A stretch of DNA of 64,000 nucleotides from positions 62,001 to 126,000 of the forward strand of contig JAKCPI010005185.1 of NCBI GenBank assembly GCA_023213315.1, given 5' to 3'. This document shows positions 34,776 through 45,704 of the stretch, one piece after another. Both the position numbers and the translations under genes were made by a program. This DNA is from Euborellia annulipes (taxonomy: Eukaryota > Arthropoda > Insecta > Dermaptera > Anisolabididae). Every line of letters starts with the position of its first letter. Positions within the stretch are counted from its first letter, which is position 1. The notes beneath the pieces are model-generated. The model was not told the origin of the DNA and did not search any database. It saw nothing but the letters and a program-made list of their open reading frames with translations.

Positions 34776-34998
34776 CAGCGTTTTCCAAACTGTGAGGCGC
34801 GCCTCCCTAGGGAGGCGCGTACTAGTCTAAGGGAGGCGCGAATATTGGCCACCAGGACCAATTTTCCAAATGATAAAATAATAAAATTTACAAGGTTCTG
34901 GGACGGAGGTTTTCCTTAATTAAAATAATATATATGAATAAATAAATAAATAAAATTTTTTAACGGAGGCGTTGTAACATAAAGTTTAGAAACCACTG
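34776..34998. mobile_element. inner hAT MITE-like unit
   Basis: Runs from the outer left end to the internal right end (GTTTAGAAACCACTG). It contains GAGGCGCGCCTCCC, a short GC palindrome. The bases after the inner end (GCCTAAAG) match the left duplication only poorly, so the outer pair is the better transposition unit. Confidence 0.5.
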
Positions 34999-35450
34999 GC
35001 CTAAAGTAAGACTCATTCTAGAAAATTATACTATGTGTAAAACCCAAAGGCGGATTCAGGGAAGTTTTTCAGGGTTTTAATTTCTTTCTGACTAGACGCG
35101 AAGCTCGCCGAAGGCGATAGCATTGTTAATTATTTTATTTATTAGGATTGGATAAGGGGGTGAAAAATTGAAAAAAAAAAATGTTTTTTATAACTAAATC
35201 GAAGCCAAATAAATAGAAAACATTCAAAAAATAGCGTTGATTATTATTTGATTAGGGGGTGGGGGGATGAAGGGTTGATTATTTTTAAGAAAGGCCTTGG
35301 AATATTCCAAATCACTTGTTGACATTCTTTTCCAGTTATAAATAAAGTTAGATTAGAGCAAAAGGTATTTTTTTACTTTTAATAAAAAGGGAATTGTTAT
35401 TTTCATCTGTTTTTTTCCTAAACAAACAGAGAGAGAGTCGAGATTCTCGT

Positions 35451-35596
35451 TCAGTCCAGTGTGTGGCCTGACGGCAGGCGCGCCTTGCTCTCTTATCAAG
35501 TTGTGTTTAAAGTGAATCAAAGTGAATAATTAATATAGTGTAACCCACCCTAACCACCCCGTCAACCAGCACACCCTCTTGAGCGTCTTATTAAAG
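35451..35596 (+). promoter_or_regulatory. orphan promoter and non-coding first exon inside the hAT composite
   Basis: TCAGTC at 35451-35456 fits the arthropod initiator. About 145 bases of leader (GTGTGGCCTGACGG, then GTGAATCAAAGTGAATAATT) lead to a splice donor AAAG followed by GTAATT at 35597. There is no ATG-led frame of note. It resembles the 5' end of an autonomous element whose coding exons were deleted. Confidence 0.4.
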
Positions 35597-35849
35597 GTAA
35601 TTATTATGCATTTTATCGTTGAAAAAAATGATAGAAACAAATAATTTGACTGCGAAAAACGATTGAATATGAAATTAAATATTTTGTATTTCACTAAGGG
35701 TAGAGGGAGAATATAAGCTGTTGAAAGGGGGAGGGGGGAGTGTAGGTGTCATTGAAAAAAATTAGTTTTTTATTGTTTTTAAACACTCACACTTTTTTCT
35801 CATTCACACTCAACACTCATACACACATTCACACATTATTTTCAGCAAC

Positions 35850-36018
35850 TCAGGCCATTTAAGACTTTATACGATAACCGTTATTAATTAATAATATACA
35901 CATTGGAGGTCCAGGCATTTCTATTTAGGCCATTTGGTATCCATTTCAGACTGCCAGGGTTCCGAACCCGCAACGTTCGTTATAGAAAGTAGGCACTCTA
36001 CCAACTACACCAAGCCTG
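35850..36018 (-). mobile_element. tRNA-derived SINE, copy 4
   Basis: On the minus strand: GGCTTGGTGTAGTTGGTAGA (A box) and GCGGGTTCGGAACCCTGG (B box) give a well preserved tRNA-like head. The 3' part contains a CTTAAATGGCCTGAG word related to the shared SINE tail. It is nested in the hAT composite. Confidence 0.7.
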
Positions 36019-36055
36019 AGGGCATTTTTTTTATTTTTTCTTAAATCACCATTAT

Positions 36056-36122
36056 TACTTTCTCTTAGCATATATATGAAATATATAGAGAGAGAAAGTA
36101 TTGCGATCATGTCAAAAATTCT
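36056..36122 (-). repeat. family H R-end fragment
   Basis: TACTTTCTCTTAGCATATAT through GCGATCATGTCAAAAATTC, then unrelated sequence. Confidence 0.6.
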
Positions 36123-36796
36123 AATAAAATAATTTCAAAATAAAAATAATTATTTATAAATGTATTTAAATTATTTTGAGAGTAATTTCGCGGTGAAGGC
36201 TCGCATTTCCTTAAAGGGGGGGGGAGGTATGCAGGCATTCACCAGGGGGGATTAATGCCCCATCCCCTATAATGCATAAAGATATTAATGTTTTTTAATA
36301 CTTTTACTAAAAAATAAGTGCATTCCGTTCGAGTTAAAATTTATATTCAATATTTAGCAAATAGTATAGTAGGATAGAAACATTTTAATGTCATTCTAAA
36401 ATTTCTTATTACTGGGGCGGAATTAATTTTTGAAGATTTCGTAACTCTCATAAACAGATAATAATAACACTGGGTAACTTAGGTAACCATCGAATCCCTT
36501 GCAGAATTTTGTAGGGATTTTTTTCATTAGGTAGAAAAGTAAGATATTCCAAATGATTGCTAATTTTAATTAAAATATAAATAAGAATAAATAAAAAAAA
36601 TACTTTTATATAAATTTATATTTTTTAGCATTAAAAATTATTGTTGTTGTATTATTTATTAAAATGGGGGGAGGGGAGGCGTCATGAGATTAATTATTTT
36701 TAAGGGAGGCGTGTTAACATAAAGTTTGGAAACCACTGTCCTAGTTGAAGCAGTAGTTGATACCAAAAGTTTATGGAGGGATCGGCAATTTTGTTG

Positions 36797-36850
36797 TACA
36801 GTCAGCTCCCCAAGTGCCTGATGCCCTCTAGAGTGGAATCTTGAGCATCT
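36797..36850 (+). mobile_element. TA-flanked MITE (CAGTCGGCGCC family), one end only
   Basis: TACAGTCAGCTCCCCAAGTG and TAGAGTGGAATCTTGAGC match the first 50 bases of the copies at 14582 and 41765. The other end is missing. Confidence 0.6.
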
Positions 36851-36987
36851 CTTTATAAACTCATAAATTACGTCTAAGGAATTCTAAACTACAATAGTCA
36901 AAATTATACTTAAAAAAAATTAATATATTAAATAAATAAATGTAGAAAAATTTTTAAAATAATTTTGTATCACGAAAGAAAAAAAAA

Positions 36988-37051
36988 ATCTCGACATCGA
37001 ATTTTTTCGCAATACTTTCTATATATTTCATATATAGGATAAGAGAAAGTA
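36988..37051 (+). repeat. family H R-end fragment
   Basis: TCTCGACATCGAATTTTTTC through TATATAGGATAAGAGAAAGT ends the R terminus at 37051. Confidence 0.6.
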
Positions 37052-37168
37052 AAAATACTAATAAATTAAGACACAAATTAATAAAAATAAAAGGAGTCGC
37101 ATGTTGCCATTTCACAAGGAAAAATTCCTTCTTTAAATTTATTTCAGTAACAAATTTAGAGGTCTTAA

Positions 37169-37560
37169 GGTGCGCTTCTCGGGTGCGCTTTTGGTAGTTT
37201 CCAGCGGCCATAACTTTGAAGCTATCAACCTCAAATTTTTTTAAATTAAAGCTATTTAAAATATCTACAACTTATAGAGGCTTTTTTTTGATTTTCAAAA
37301 AAATAAATTTTTTTTTTCGATTAATCGCATTAAATAAAAGATATTTTTAAAAAAATCCGCTTTATATTTATAGATAATTAAATTAGTAATCATTGTGTTA
37401 AAAAATAATTAATTTTCTACCCTTAATTAAATAGCTGGAAACTTTAAAATGAAATGGAATAAACCCCTTGTATTCCTATGGGAAAAACTAACGCCATCTC
37501 TTGCCGCCTAGAGTAACTCTGTAGTCAATCGTGTTCTAACGGCTTTTCGAGACGCGCACC
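37169..37560. mobile_element. TTAA-flanked MITE (GGTGCG family), copy 1
   Basis: Ends GGTGCGCTTCTCGGG and CGAGACGCGCACC sit between TTAA at 37165-37168 and 37561-37564. The inside includes AGCGGCCATAACTTTGAAGC and GGAATAAACCCCTTGTATTC, repeated in the copy at 54519. Non-coding; a piggyBac- or Kolobok-type target. Confidence 0.8.
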
Positions 37561-37564
37561 TTAA

Positions 37565-38374
37565 AGATATAAAATTCACTTGAAATTATTTCAATAAATT
37601 TTTAATAACTTGTTTCTATGTTTCAATTTCTGCTTCAAAGGATTAAAAATATTAATATATGCATCTATGTTCTAAACTTTTTCCAAATTAATATTTTTTT
37701 GAATATTGTTAAATGTTTTACATATATTATTTATTTAAAAAAAAATATTCAGCGTCGGTTAGAAGAAAATTTTATTCCATTTTTTTTTCTCCTCATATGG
37801 TAATGACAAAAAAAAACTTAAAATTTGAATTTATAAAGAGTTTTGTTTTATTTGTTTATAATTTCAACGCTAGAAGGGATTAAATTGAAATGTTAGCATA
37901 CATATTTTCAGAGTGCAAAAAATTTAACAATTCTTGTTGAGAGATGGAATAAAAAAGGACGAAGGGGGGAGAGGGGGGGGTAATTAAGTCAATTTTTTTT
38001 TCAATAATGGCGGTTTCTAAACGAGATATATTGTTAATATATTATAAATAAGGTCAGGATTCCTAAGTATTACGTCCTAGGTAATCAATTTTTTATCCGA
38101 ATCATACCACTTTGGTACATAATACGCAAATTTTATATTGCATATTTCTAACAGCAAAAATTTATTTTATTTAATCCCGTAAATGAAAAATAGATACCTA
38201 CTATGGAATTTTCCTTTTTTGAAGTAAAAGTAAAACTTACACTATACACTCCTTCAAAAAAATAAGTAGCGCACTCTGAATTTATTTACTTATTTATTTT
38301 TTTTTTTTTTTATAAATAATAAATTATAAATATTACGTTTTAATTCGTGAAGAAAATTCATATAATTAATATTT
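37565..38374. other. unannotated AT-rich stretch
   Basis: A purine/G-run near 37965-37980. No supported gene. Confidence 0.3.
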
Positions 38375-38535
38375 ACTAAATCAAAGAGCGGAAAAAGATG
38401 GGTATGCCGCCGGGAATCGAACCACGGATCTACCGATTTGTATTCAGTATGCTGGGGGTAGATCCGTGATTCGATTCCAAATGGCATTCCTATCATTTTC
38501 GGCTGTTTTATTTAGTAGGCCTACATATTAATTAT
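38352..38535. mobile_element. inverted tRNA-like element
   Basis: Arms 38352-38432 and 38455-38535 are inverted copies (TAATTAATATTTACTAAAT outside; GGGAATCGAACCACGGATCT inside, facing AGATCCGTGATTCGATTCC). The minus strand of the left arm and plus strand of the right arm each carry a B-box-like GGTTCGATTCC or GATTCGATTCC. So two tRNA-related modules face outward around a 20-base centre. Confidence 0.6.
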
Positions 38536-38543
38536 ATCTTTTT

Positions 38544-39266
38544 TACTTTCTCTTACCCTATATATGAAATATATAGATAGAAGGTCAGTATTCGATTCAT
38601 GTCAAAAATTTGATGTCGAAATTTTGATGGATCTTTACGTTTTGAAGTCCCGTGAAACAAAAAAAGTGATTTTCGCGACATGGTCTGTCTGTCTTTGTGT
38701 CCGTGAACAAATATCTCAGGAACTAAAAAAGCTACGAGGTTGAAATTCTATATTTAAATTAGACACCCTCACAAGGGGTAAAAATAAACTTTTGAACAAA
38801 ATCGGCCAAAAAGTACTAGTACTTTACTGAAGTACTTTTCCAGTTTTTTTCAATTTTCTCAAAATTCACTCCAACTATTTTGTTTAAAATTCATATATCA
38901 ACTATTTTTTTGTTGCTCTTTAAAAAGTATATCGGGAAATGTTTCGTGGAAATCGTTTGAAGTACACTTTACTGATGTACTTTTTCAATTTTTTTCCGAT
39001 TTTCTCAAAATTCGCTCCAACAATTTTGTTTAAAATTCATATTCCAACTATTTTTTTGACACTCTTTAAAAAGTATATCAGTGAAATTTTTATTGAAAAT
39101 TGTTTGAAGTACTGATGTGGAAGCTCAGCGCTATCAATGAATCGCATGATCAAGTTTGAATCTAAGGTTCTATATGAAACTAAATATATCTCGACACAAA
39201 AAATCTGTTGTGACCGTTGTAATAAGAGAAAGTTGTGTGCTATGCGCCAGTCACACCAGATTTTTT
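38544..39266 (-). repeat. family H repeat, near full-length copy
   Basis: R terminus TACTTTCTCTTACCCTATAT at 38544, no long microsatellite, core palindrome at 38810-38825, an internally duplicated TTTTTTTGTTGCTCTTTAAA / GACACTCTTTAAAAAGTATA segment, and the P hairpin at 39198-39266 with its left arm partly deleted. Confidence 0.7.
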
Positions 39267-39403
39267 GTTTTATTTTTTTATTATCTATTTTTTAGCAAAA
39301 ACTATTTTTTTTTAAATAATAATATAATTCTTTTTATTTCCTAACCGATAGTTGCCTTAATATGTAATATGTTTTTTTTTTGTTTACTTTTTCTTATCTA
39401 TAT

Positions 39404-39510
39404 ACAGTCGACTCTCGATAATTCGAAACTCAATAATTCTAATTTTTCGATAATTTACACTCTTCAGCTGTAATTGTGTATTTAGAAACTCTCGTTAACT
39501 CGAAAACTTT
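39404..39510 (+). mobile_element. pogo/Tigger-like terminal fragment
   Basis: TACAGTCGACTCTCGATAAT followed by TCGAAACTCAATAATTC and CTCGTTAACTCGAAA is the style of pogo/Tigger terminal sequence. Only one end is present. Decayed family H R-side words follow at 39540-39640. Confidence 0.5.
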
Positions 39511-40811
39511 TTCGTAACAATAGAGGGAGAGTACGTTTCAACAACGTCAAAAATCAATGTCTATGTGTTATTGGAAATACACGTTGTAAGGTCCCTGAAT
39601 TCAAAAAAGTCTGTGTATGGTCTGTCTGTGATCAAAATCAAGTATGTCGACATAAAACTTCTGGCTCGACAAGCACAAAATTATAATGGGTATTTAGCTG
39701 CATATTATATGGCATATGTAGGGTTTATTTAACTCAGAGAAATCTAACTTTAATTATAATTATGGTTATTTCAAGACACAGTCTCATAGGATATTTTTAG
39801 CAAATTTATCAAACAAAAATGTTTTATTTAATGAATTTGGCAATCAGTTAATTTTCGAAAGATATTGATAAATAATATATAGTGAGAAAAATATTTATCA
39901 TCCTTTTTACTAAAATTGCAAACGAAAATTACAGCCAAAAACTCGAATATTAAATGACTTTCCAACAAATGGATTTATAGATCCATTACCGTATAAAATA
40001 TAGGCATATTAATTAAGTTTTATGTCAACATCTAATTATTCACAATCATATGAATTAATCAAATATTCAAGCAGAAAATTCAATTCCAAATTTGATATAC
40101 CAGGTTATATCTTTTTATCAAAGTAAACATAATTTTATTAATCAAATGTAGATGGAATGCAGGAAGAACTAAATTATTAAATTTAAGACTATATACTATT
40201 TAATATTACTTCATTACTCTCAGAGCTATTGCGTGTCAGTGGTTCATCATTAGAACTCAACTGTTGAAAACCTAAATTGACTCTCCCTGTCGATAAATTG
40301 TAAATTTTGTATTGATCCCGGTGGTTTGTGGAGACAAAGCAAATCCATGAGTTCATCTTATTTCAACTTTCTATTCCTTGATAAGGGCTCGTTTAGAAGG
40401 AGGCCCTAAATTCGAATATACATAATTTCCATATAAGGCAACTAATTAAGCGTTTCTTAATCCAATCTGGAGTGAGGATTGAATAATGAATTGAATTTCC
40501 GAGGGGAGAGAATTATATTTATTCAATCCACTTTTATTAGTAATTATAATTAAGAACAAAAAATGCCCTTGGACCGGGAACAATCTTTAGAGTAATAAAT
40601 ATCAAACTCTTAAATTTAAATTAAGGCAGAGAAAAGGGGAATTTTATTTCCGAGGGAATGTCCATTTGAGGGGTGAAATTTACAACAAAAGCAATAGCAA
40701 AGAGGCGAAAAGTAAACATTAATATTCAAGACATTGAAATTCATTTATTAATGAAAATAAGATTTTTAACATTGATTGAATAGAAAACGGCGAAACATCA
40801 CTGTAGAAATT
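39511..40811. other. unannotated AT-rich stretch
   Basis: No supported gene. 40200-40460 is a little less AT-biased but shows no coding frame or element end. Confidence 0.3.
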
Positions 40812-40971
40812 CAATAAAATACCTCTTATTATCCGGCCTCGGATTAACCAAAAACGAAAACGTGGGATGAAAATGAATGAAAATTAATTTTTTACCAAAA
40901 CCTCGGATTAACCGGCCAACCCGGCCAGGGTGTCAATCCCGATCAGGCCGGTTAAGAGGGGTTTTACTGTA
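40812..40971. mobile_element. pogo-like MITE
   Basis: Right end (minus) CAGTAAAACCCCTCTTAACC and left end CAATAAAATACCTCTTATTA then TCCGGCC are inverted terminal repeats; TA follows at the right side. The interior has CCTCGGATTAACC on both sides. Typical of short pogo/Tigger-derived MITEs. Confidence 0.65.
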
Positions 40972-41023
40972 CATCACAATGCTTTCCCTATACTACGAGT
41001 AGCTATATGGTGTATATATATAT

Positions 41024-41347
41024 TAGTCTGGTCCTTAGCGGGGATGTTTTCGAATTTCTTTGCTCCCAGGGGCTCAAATGCTTCCAAATTGATTTTAAAA
41101 AAACCCTGAAAATTTGAGCTCTTAATATTAACTCTGTTAATCCGCATTCCAACCTGTTATGGAAATAACCTGGTATTTCTTTAGTTCTTCAGAATTTTTT
41201 AACTCGGCGACAGATAAATTTAAAATGATGAGTCTCACATGTTTACAGAATTAGACGCTCTACAAAAAAAGGTATTTCACGAATTTGGAAGCATTTGAGC
41301 CACTGGGGGCAAAGAAATTCTAAAACACCCCCGCTAAGGACCACTCT
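41024..41347. mobile_element. MITE with about 60-bp TIRs (GGTCCTTAGCGGGG)
   Basis: The left arm GGTCCTTAGCGGGGATGTTT then TCGAATTTCTTTGC pairs with the right arm GCAAAGAAATTC then ACACCCCCGCTAAGGACC. CTCAAATGCTTCCAAATT is likewise matched. Flanked by TA-rich DNA, so the TA target is probable but not provable. No coding sequence. Confidence 0.7.
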
Positions 41348-41764
41348 TATATATATAATAATCGAAAATATATAATACTAAAAGCTAAGCTCACTAAGAC
41401 CCCTTGGGGTCGCTATATACCATGTTTCAACGCAATGGCACTGTCCCAGACTTGGCCATATAAATATTAAAAAAAAGTAAAAAACAAGAATTAATCTCTT
41501 TGATACAAATATAATATAATAATTAATTTTGTAGTTGAGATTGCTTTTTTTTAAAGTAGAAATCCTCATTGACATTCAACGAAAATTTTATCGTGTAATG
41601 CCGGACTATTACTGGCTAAAACCGCCCTTCTGTGGTCTGGTGTGTAATAAGCCCCCTTCAAAATCGCGGTTAAATTAAAAGATATTGTATACAATTTATT
41701 TAGAAGGCTTAACAAACCTCTTAATATTCTGGGAAAATCTCCTTATGCTTTTACAGAATACATG

Positions 41765-41973
41765 TACAGTCGGAACCACAAGTGCCTGATGTGTTCGAGA
41801 GTGGAGACATGAGCTTAATCAACCAAACTAATATTTTCAAAATAAATAAATCATCTTTTTTTTAGTGCAATTGAAAGGGAAAAGCTACTTTTAAGACAAC
41901 ACTACCGACAGCTAAGCATTTTGGTTGCCTAAGCTGAAGAATCCTCTCTCGAGCACTTGTTTAGTTCACTACA
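41765..41973. mobile_element. TA-flanked MITE (CAGTCGGCGCC family), copy 4
   Basis: TACAGTCGGAACCACAAGTG at the left; the right end is decayed (CTCTCGAGCACTTG then TTTAGTTCACTA). The interior matches 14582. Confidence 0.65.
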
Positions 41974-42330
41974 TATTGGGGATACCGCTGGGATGATGGC
42001 CTACAACCTCAAAAACAATTTGGCATAAAAAACTTAGTATACGACTAAAGGCAGATTTTGTCACGCGAGCTTATCTCGGTTCGCGGATCTAATTTGTGAC
42101 GACATTCGTTTATATTTAGCATATTGTCGTTAGCCATCTCATGCAATTAGTATGCGAAGTTAGCTCGAAAATAGTATGCGTTTTGCAAGTATTTGTATCG
42201 TCTCGTTAGTACTTTAAAAATGTAATTTTTCTATTTTATATACTGTTAAATATCCTATATAATAATATAAATTCAAATAGGTATTCTATTCATTCCTACT
42301 ATATTAGGATATTTATCATGTAGATTATTA

Positions 42331-42509
42331 TACAGTCGGCGCCATGTGCTCGAGTGAAGCCTTAAGGTTATCCGTTGTTGTCTTCAAAGTAAATAGCTTT
42401 TCTCCTTCAATTGCATTATAAAAAGATGATTTATTCATTTTTAAAATATTGGCTTAATTGACAAAGCTCCATTCTCGAGCATATCAGGCACTTTTGGCGC
42501 CGACAGTAC
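42331..42509. mobile_element. TA-flanked MITE (CAGTCGGCGCC family), copy 5
   Basis: TACAGTCGGCGCCATGTGCT at the left and TTTGGCGCCGACAGTA at the right, with the interior in reverse orientation relative to the other copies. About 30 bases of the left arm are deleted. Confidence 0.7.
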
Positions 42510-42685
42510 AGTGGATAAAAAAAAATCCCAGTTCACTATATAATTTATATAGTACAAATCAAACGATATATAAGAAAATGATTAAAGTTAAAATTATTTA
42601 CAAATATTATTATTATTATTATTTAGTTTAGTCATCTTATTTTATTTATTCAATTATTTATTGTTTTATATTTATTTATTTATTT

Positions 42686-42930
42686 GCTCAGGGGCCCACA
42701 TCTTGTGGGTACGTGGATGGCGACCACGAGCTGCCCGAGCTGGGACAGGCTGTCCTTCAGTTCTTTAAATGTCAGTCCCTTCCTCTTTTCAACAGTCGTC
42801 AGACCTTGCGACGGGCCGGCCTGTCCTATTTCTTCCGGTCATAAAAACGTATGGTAGGGTTGGTGGGAAAGAGTGAGGTCCGCCGACCCCGCATCTCGGG
42901 ACAAGGCGAGGAGAGAAGAAGAAGAAGAAG
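42686..42930 (+). mobile_element. GAAG-tailed SINE-like element, copy 3
   Basis: Starts GCTCAGGGGCCCACATCTTG as the other copies and ends in GAAGAAGAAGAAGAAG. It is inserted in a TTTA-repeat tract, and similar ATTGTTT-TTTA sequence flanks both sides, consistent with a target duplication. Confidence 0.75.
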
Positions 42931-43195
42931 ATTGTTTATTTATTTATTTATTTATTTATTTAAAAGGATTGTTGGCATTAGGCCATCAGCTATTTTTGCC
43001 ACCGCTACATTTATTTATTAGTTTAGCTTGTTTTTATTTTATTTTGTTGTTAGTTATTTTGTCTTATTTATTTATTTACCTACTCATTTATTGATTTAAG
43101 TTTGTTATTTAGGGCTTGTGTACTTCGTCCCTTTTGGTTTATGGTCACCTATGCTGGTCGAATGGTGTATTTGCCTAGGCCATTAAATAAAAAAA
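42931..43195 (+). mobile_element. retroelement 3'-end-like sequence with TTTA tract
   Basis: A TTTA run (42935-42960), GGATTGTTGGCATTAGGCCA and a terminal TTGCCTAGGCCATTAAATAA with A-run are in the style of non-LTR 3' UTRs. A similar GTTGGCATTAGGCCAG occurs at 63865. No ORF. Confidence 0.4.
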
Positions 43196-44678
43196 TATTT
43201 TTTATTACATTAATTTTTCTCCATTTTAAGGCAACTCATTAGTCAGATCATTGCAAACGGTTGCCTACGCGCAAGGCTCAAGAGACAGGTAAATCACAGG
43301 GTGGGACTCAATAATGTCGCTCACTGCCCTAAGTATTGACAGTATTGATGTCTTTCGATTTTTCTCATTTCTTGATGATCTTCATTTTTCGTTTTCACTG
43401 ATGACATTTTTAACCCGAGTTTATTTTTTGCAATAAAACTACCTCAATAAGAAATATGAAATAAAAAAATTTTCAAGACATATCATAATCATTATACTAG
43501 TTTTTTTTTTTAGAATTTTTATAACTTATTCAAGGATTTTTTAATGACGTATTTGGAAGTTCTAATCTGATATCGGATTACAATAATACTATTATTCCAC
43601 TGTTATTTTTTCCAATAATCGGAATATTTTAAAATTATTTGCTCTTACCTTGATTGGATATTTATATGACGAGTTCAGAAAAAAACCAACCAACTGAAAC
43701 AAAAGAAAAAAGTTTCACTAAATAAAATTAATACAAATTTTTATTTTAAAAGTGTTTTAATAATTTTGTATACTTGAAAATATAGAGTATCAAAATACGT
43801 ATGAAATGTTAATTTTTTAATTATCTTGAAACATAACCGTGAGTACATTTTATTTTAAAATGTATATTCTCATGTTGCCTTCCCTCCCTCTCCCTTAAAA
43901 AAAGACCACCCTTTCACTCCATAGAAAAGATTTGAGAGATGTTTGCTGGTACTTAAATTTTTACATAGATATATTTTTCATGAATGTTATTTTCCAATTT
44001 TTTTGTGTTTGCTTCATAGAGAGATAATCTTTTAGTCAAAACGTATATTTCAGTTTGAGTAAGTAAAAAAAAAAATATATTCAAATAATTTTTTTGCTCT
44101 ATAAAAAGTTTTATTTCTAAATCGCGTTGTTAATAAATTTCAGATATTTTTTTCCAGTCTATTCAAAAAGCGAATTAACCTTTTTTTTTTTTTAACCCTC
44201 CACACAATTTCATTGAATATCAACTAAGCTTCCGACGTCATAATAATTTTCATCCATAAAGACATTTTTTTTAAACATGCTAAAAGGTTGGAAATAATCT
44301 CTAGGAGAGTGCATAGGCAATTAGCATAAATCAATAGAATTGAGTTTGAAACAGATTGTTTAAAAAAACAAAGATGAAACATTTTTTTTTTTATTTTGAT
44401 TGGATGCCTTTGGCCATTTTATGTTTATTTTTTTATTTCTTCTCATTCAATTGATCGATATGAGTAAAATAATTTATTTTTTTATCTCTTTTTTTGCTAT
44501 GAATTTATTCATATTTTAAATGAATTTCAACAAATGATGAATTTAATCTTTCTCAAGAGCTGCCTGTTACACCTTTTACGTTTTTCTTGAACCTAATATA
44601 AGTGTCACGCAAACTTTTCCATTTTTTTTGGCTGCATCACTTTGACTTTGCAGCCAAGGAATTTATTTAAGTGATAAC
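43196..44678. other. unannotated AT-rich stretch
   Basis: No supported gene or element. Confidence 0.3.
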
Positions 44679-44890
44679 CGTCGACTTTTCGGTCGCAAAT
44701 CAGGACCTCCCTCAGGACGAATAATTGTTAGAATACAATATTGACAGTATCATTGCAAAATTATGCAATATTTGATGAATAATGATGAATGAGACGACAG
44801 AGTGTAGACAAATACTTTATTCTTTATTCTTTTGGCGATAGATTGCCTGACGATGTCCTTTGGACGAAATCGATCGGCAAAAGAATAAAA
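44679..44890. mobile_element. inverted hammerhead-like pair (Penelope-like)
   Basis: Minus strand 44719-44679: CGTC, CTGAGGGA, GGTC...GACC, GAAA, AGTC, GACG (stem I CGTC/GACG, stem II GGTC/GACC; core box has one extra G). Plus strand 44847-44871: CTGACGA, T, GTCC-TTT-GGAC, GAAA, TC, a clean core and stem II. An outer CTTTTG/CAAAAG pairing encloses the plus motif. The two share the same families of boxes and face each other by their 5' sides. Confidence 0.55.
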
Positions 44891-45704
44891 AATAAAGTTT
44901 TTTTCTACATGATCTTCGCTCTATTCATAATAACACTTCACCCGACACAATAAAACTACATACCCCAAAATTTATCAGCTTATAAAAGAAGTCCGGGAGT
45001 AAAAAATTTTAATTAAAAATTTTATTGTTGGAAACTGAAATACTATGAGAGAATGGCTTTAACTCACTGACTTAATCAACAACCCCTGAAATTTAATATC
45101 AAGCCATTAATTTATTTGAAATTAATACTTCTAGGAAAGAACATAAAATCGATTACTAGTTAAATAGTTAATCCAGGAATTTGTTTTATTAAGAGATGAA
45201 TAAATTTATTAATTTCAGAAATTTGCCAAAAACAATACATGCGGACCTTTAACATAATAAATGTTTATTCAGTTAATTAGCAATTAAATTTCATATTTGA
45301 TTGTTTATCCTACCTTATCAAAATAATTATTTCAATAAAATTTGACATGCAAAATGACTAATAAACACAGGAATTCATTTTTTCGGTTGTAACGTTTTCC
45401 AACTATTGATTATTGATTCTTATATATGTTTTTTGCACTGATTCTAAAAATGGCTTTCATGTCAGAATTTTCAAAATGTGTTATATGTCGAAAAATATCA
45501 ATTTAAAATGAAAAATATAATAAACAGAAAAAAATTAGTATTAGAATTAAACTTACATTGGAAATTCTGCTTCTGTTTATTATGAAAAGGAATCATGACA
45601 ATTGAAACAGAAAGAATTTCTATAATCAGAATTTATTATTTTAAATTAATATATGGATTATAAGCAATATAGTTTTTAAAGTGGAATATACAAAATTTTT
45701 TAAT
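44891..45704. other. unannotated AT-rich stretch
   Basis: No supported feature. Confidence 0.3.

Larger units (their letters stand above)
34776..36738. mobile_element. hAT-like composite element, 1963 bp, with 8-bp TSD
   Basis: The left end CAGCGTTTTCCAAACTGTGA and right end AGTTTGGAAACCACTG are hAT-like terminal repeats. They are bounded by a perfect 8-bp duplication TCCTAGTT (34768-34775 and 36739-36746), the hAT signature. A second copy of the right end lies inside at 34985-34998, so the structure is composite. The interior holds an orphan promoter/first exon, a SINE and a family H R-end fragment, but no transposase ORF or BED finger. Confidence 0.7.

Noticed and set aside
34776..34998. 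Independent hAT MITE with its own target duplication
   Set aside because: The 8 bases after its right end (GCCTAAAG) match TCCTAGTT poorly, whereas the outer end at 36738 is followed by an exact copy.
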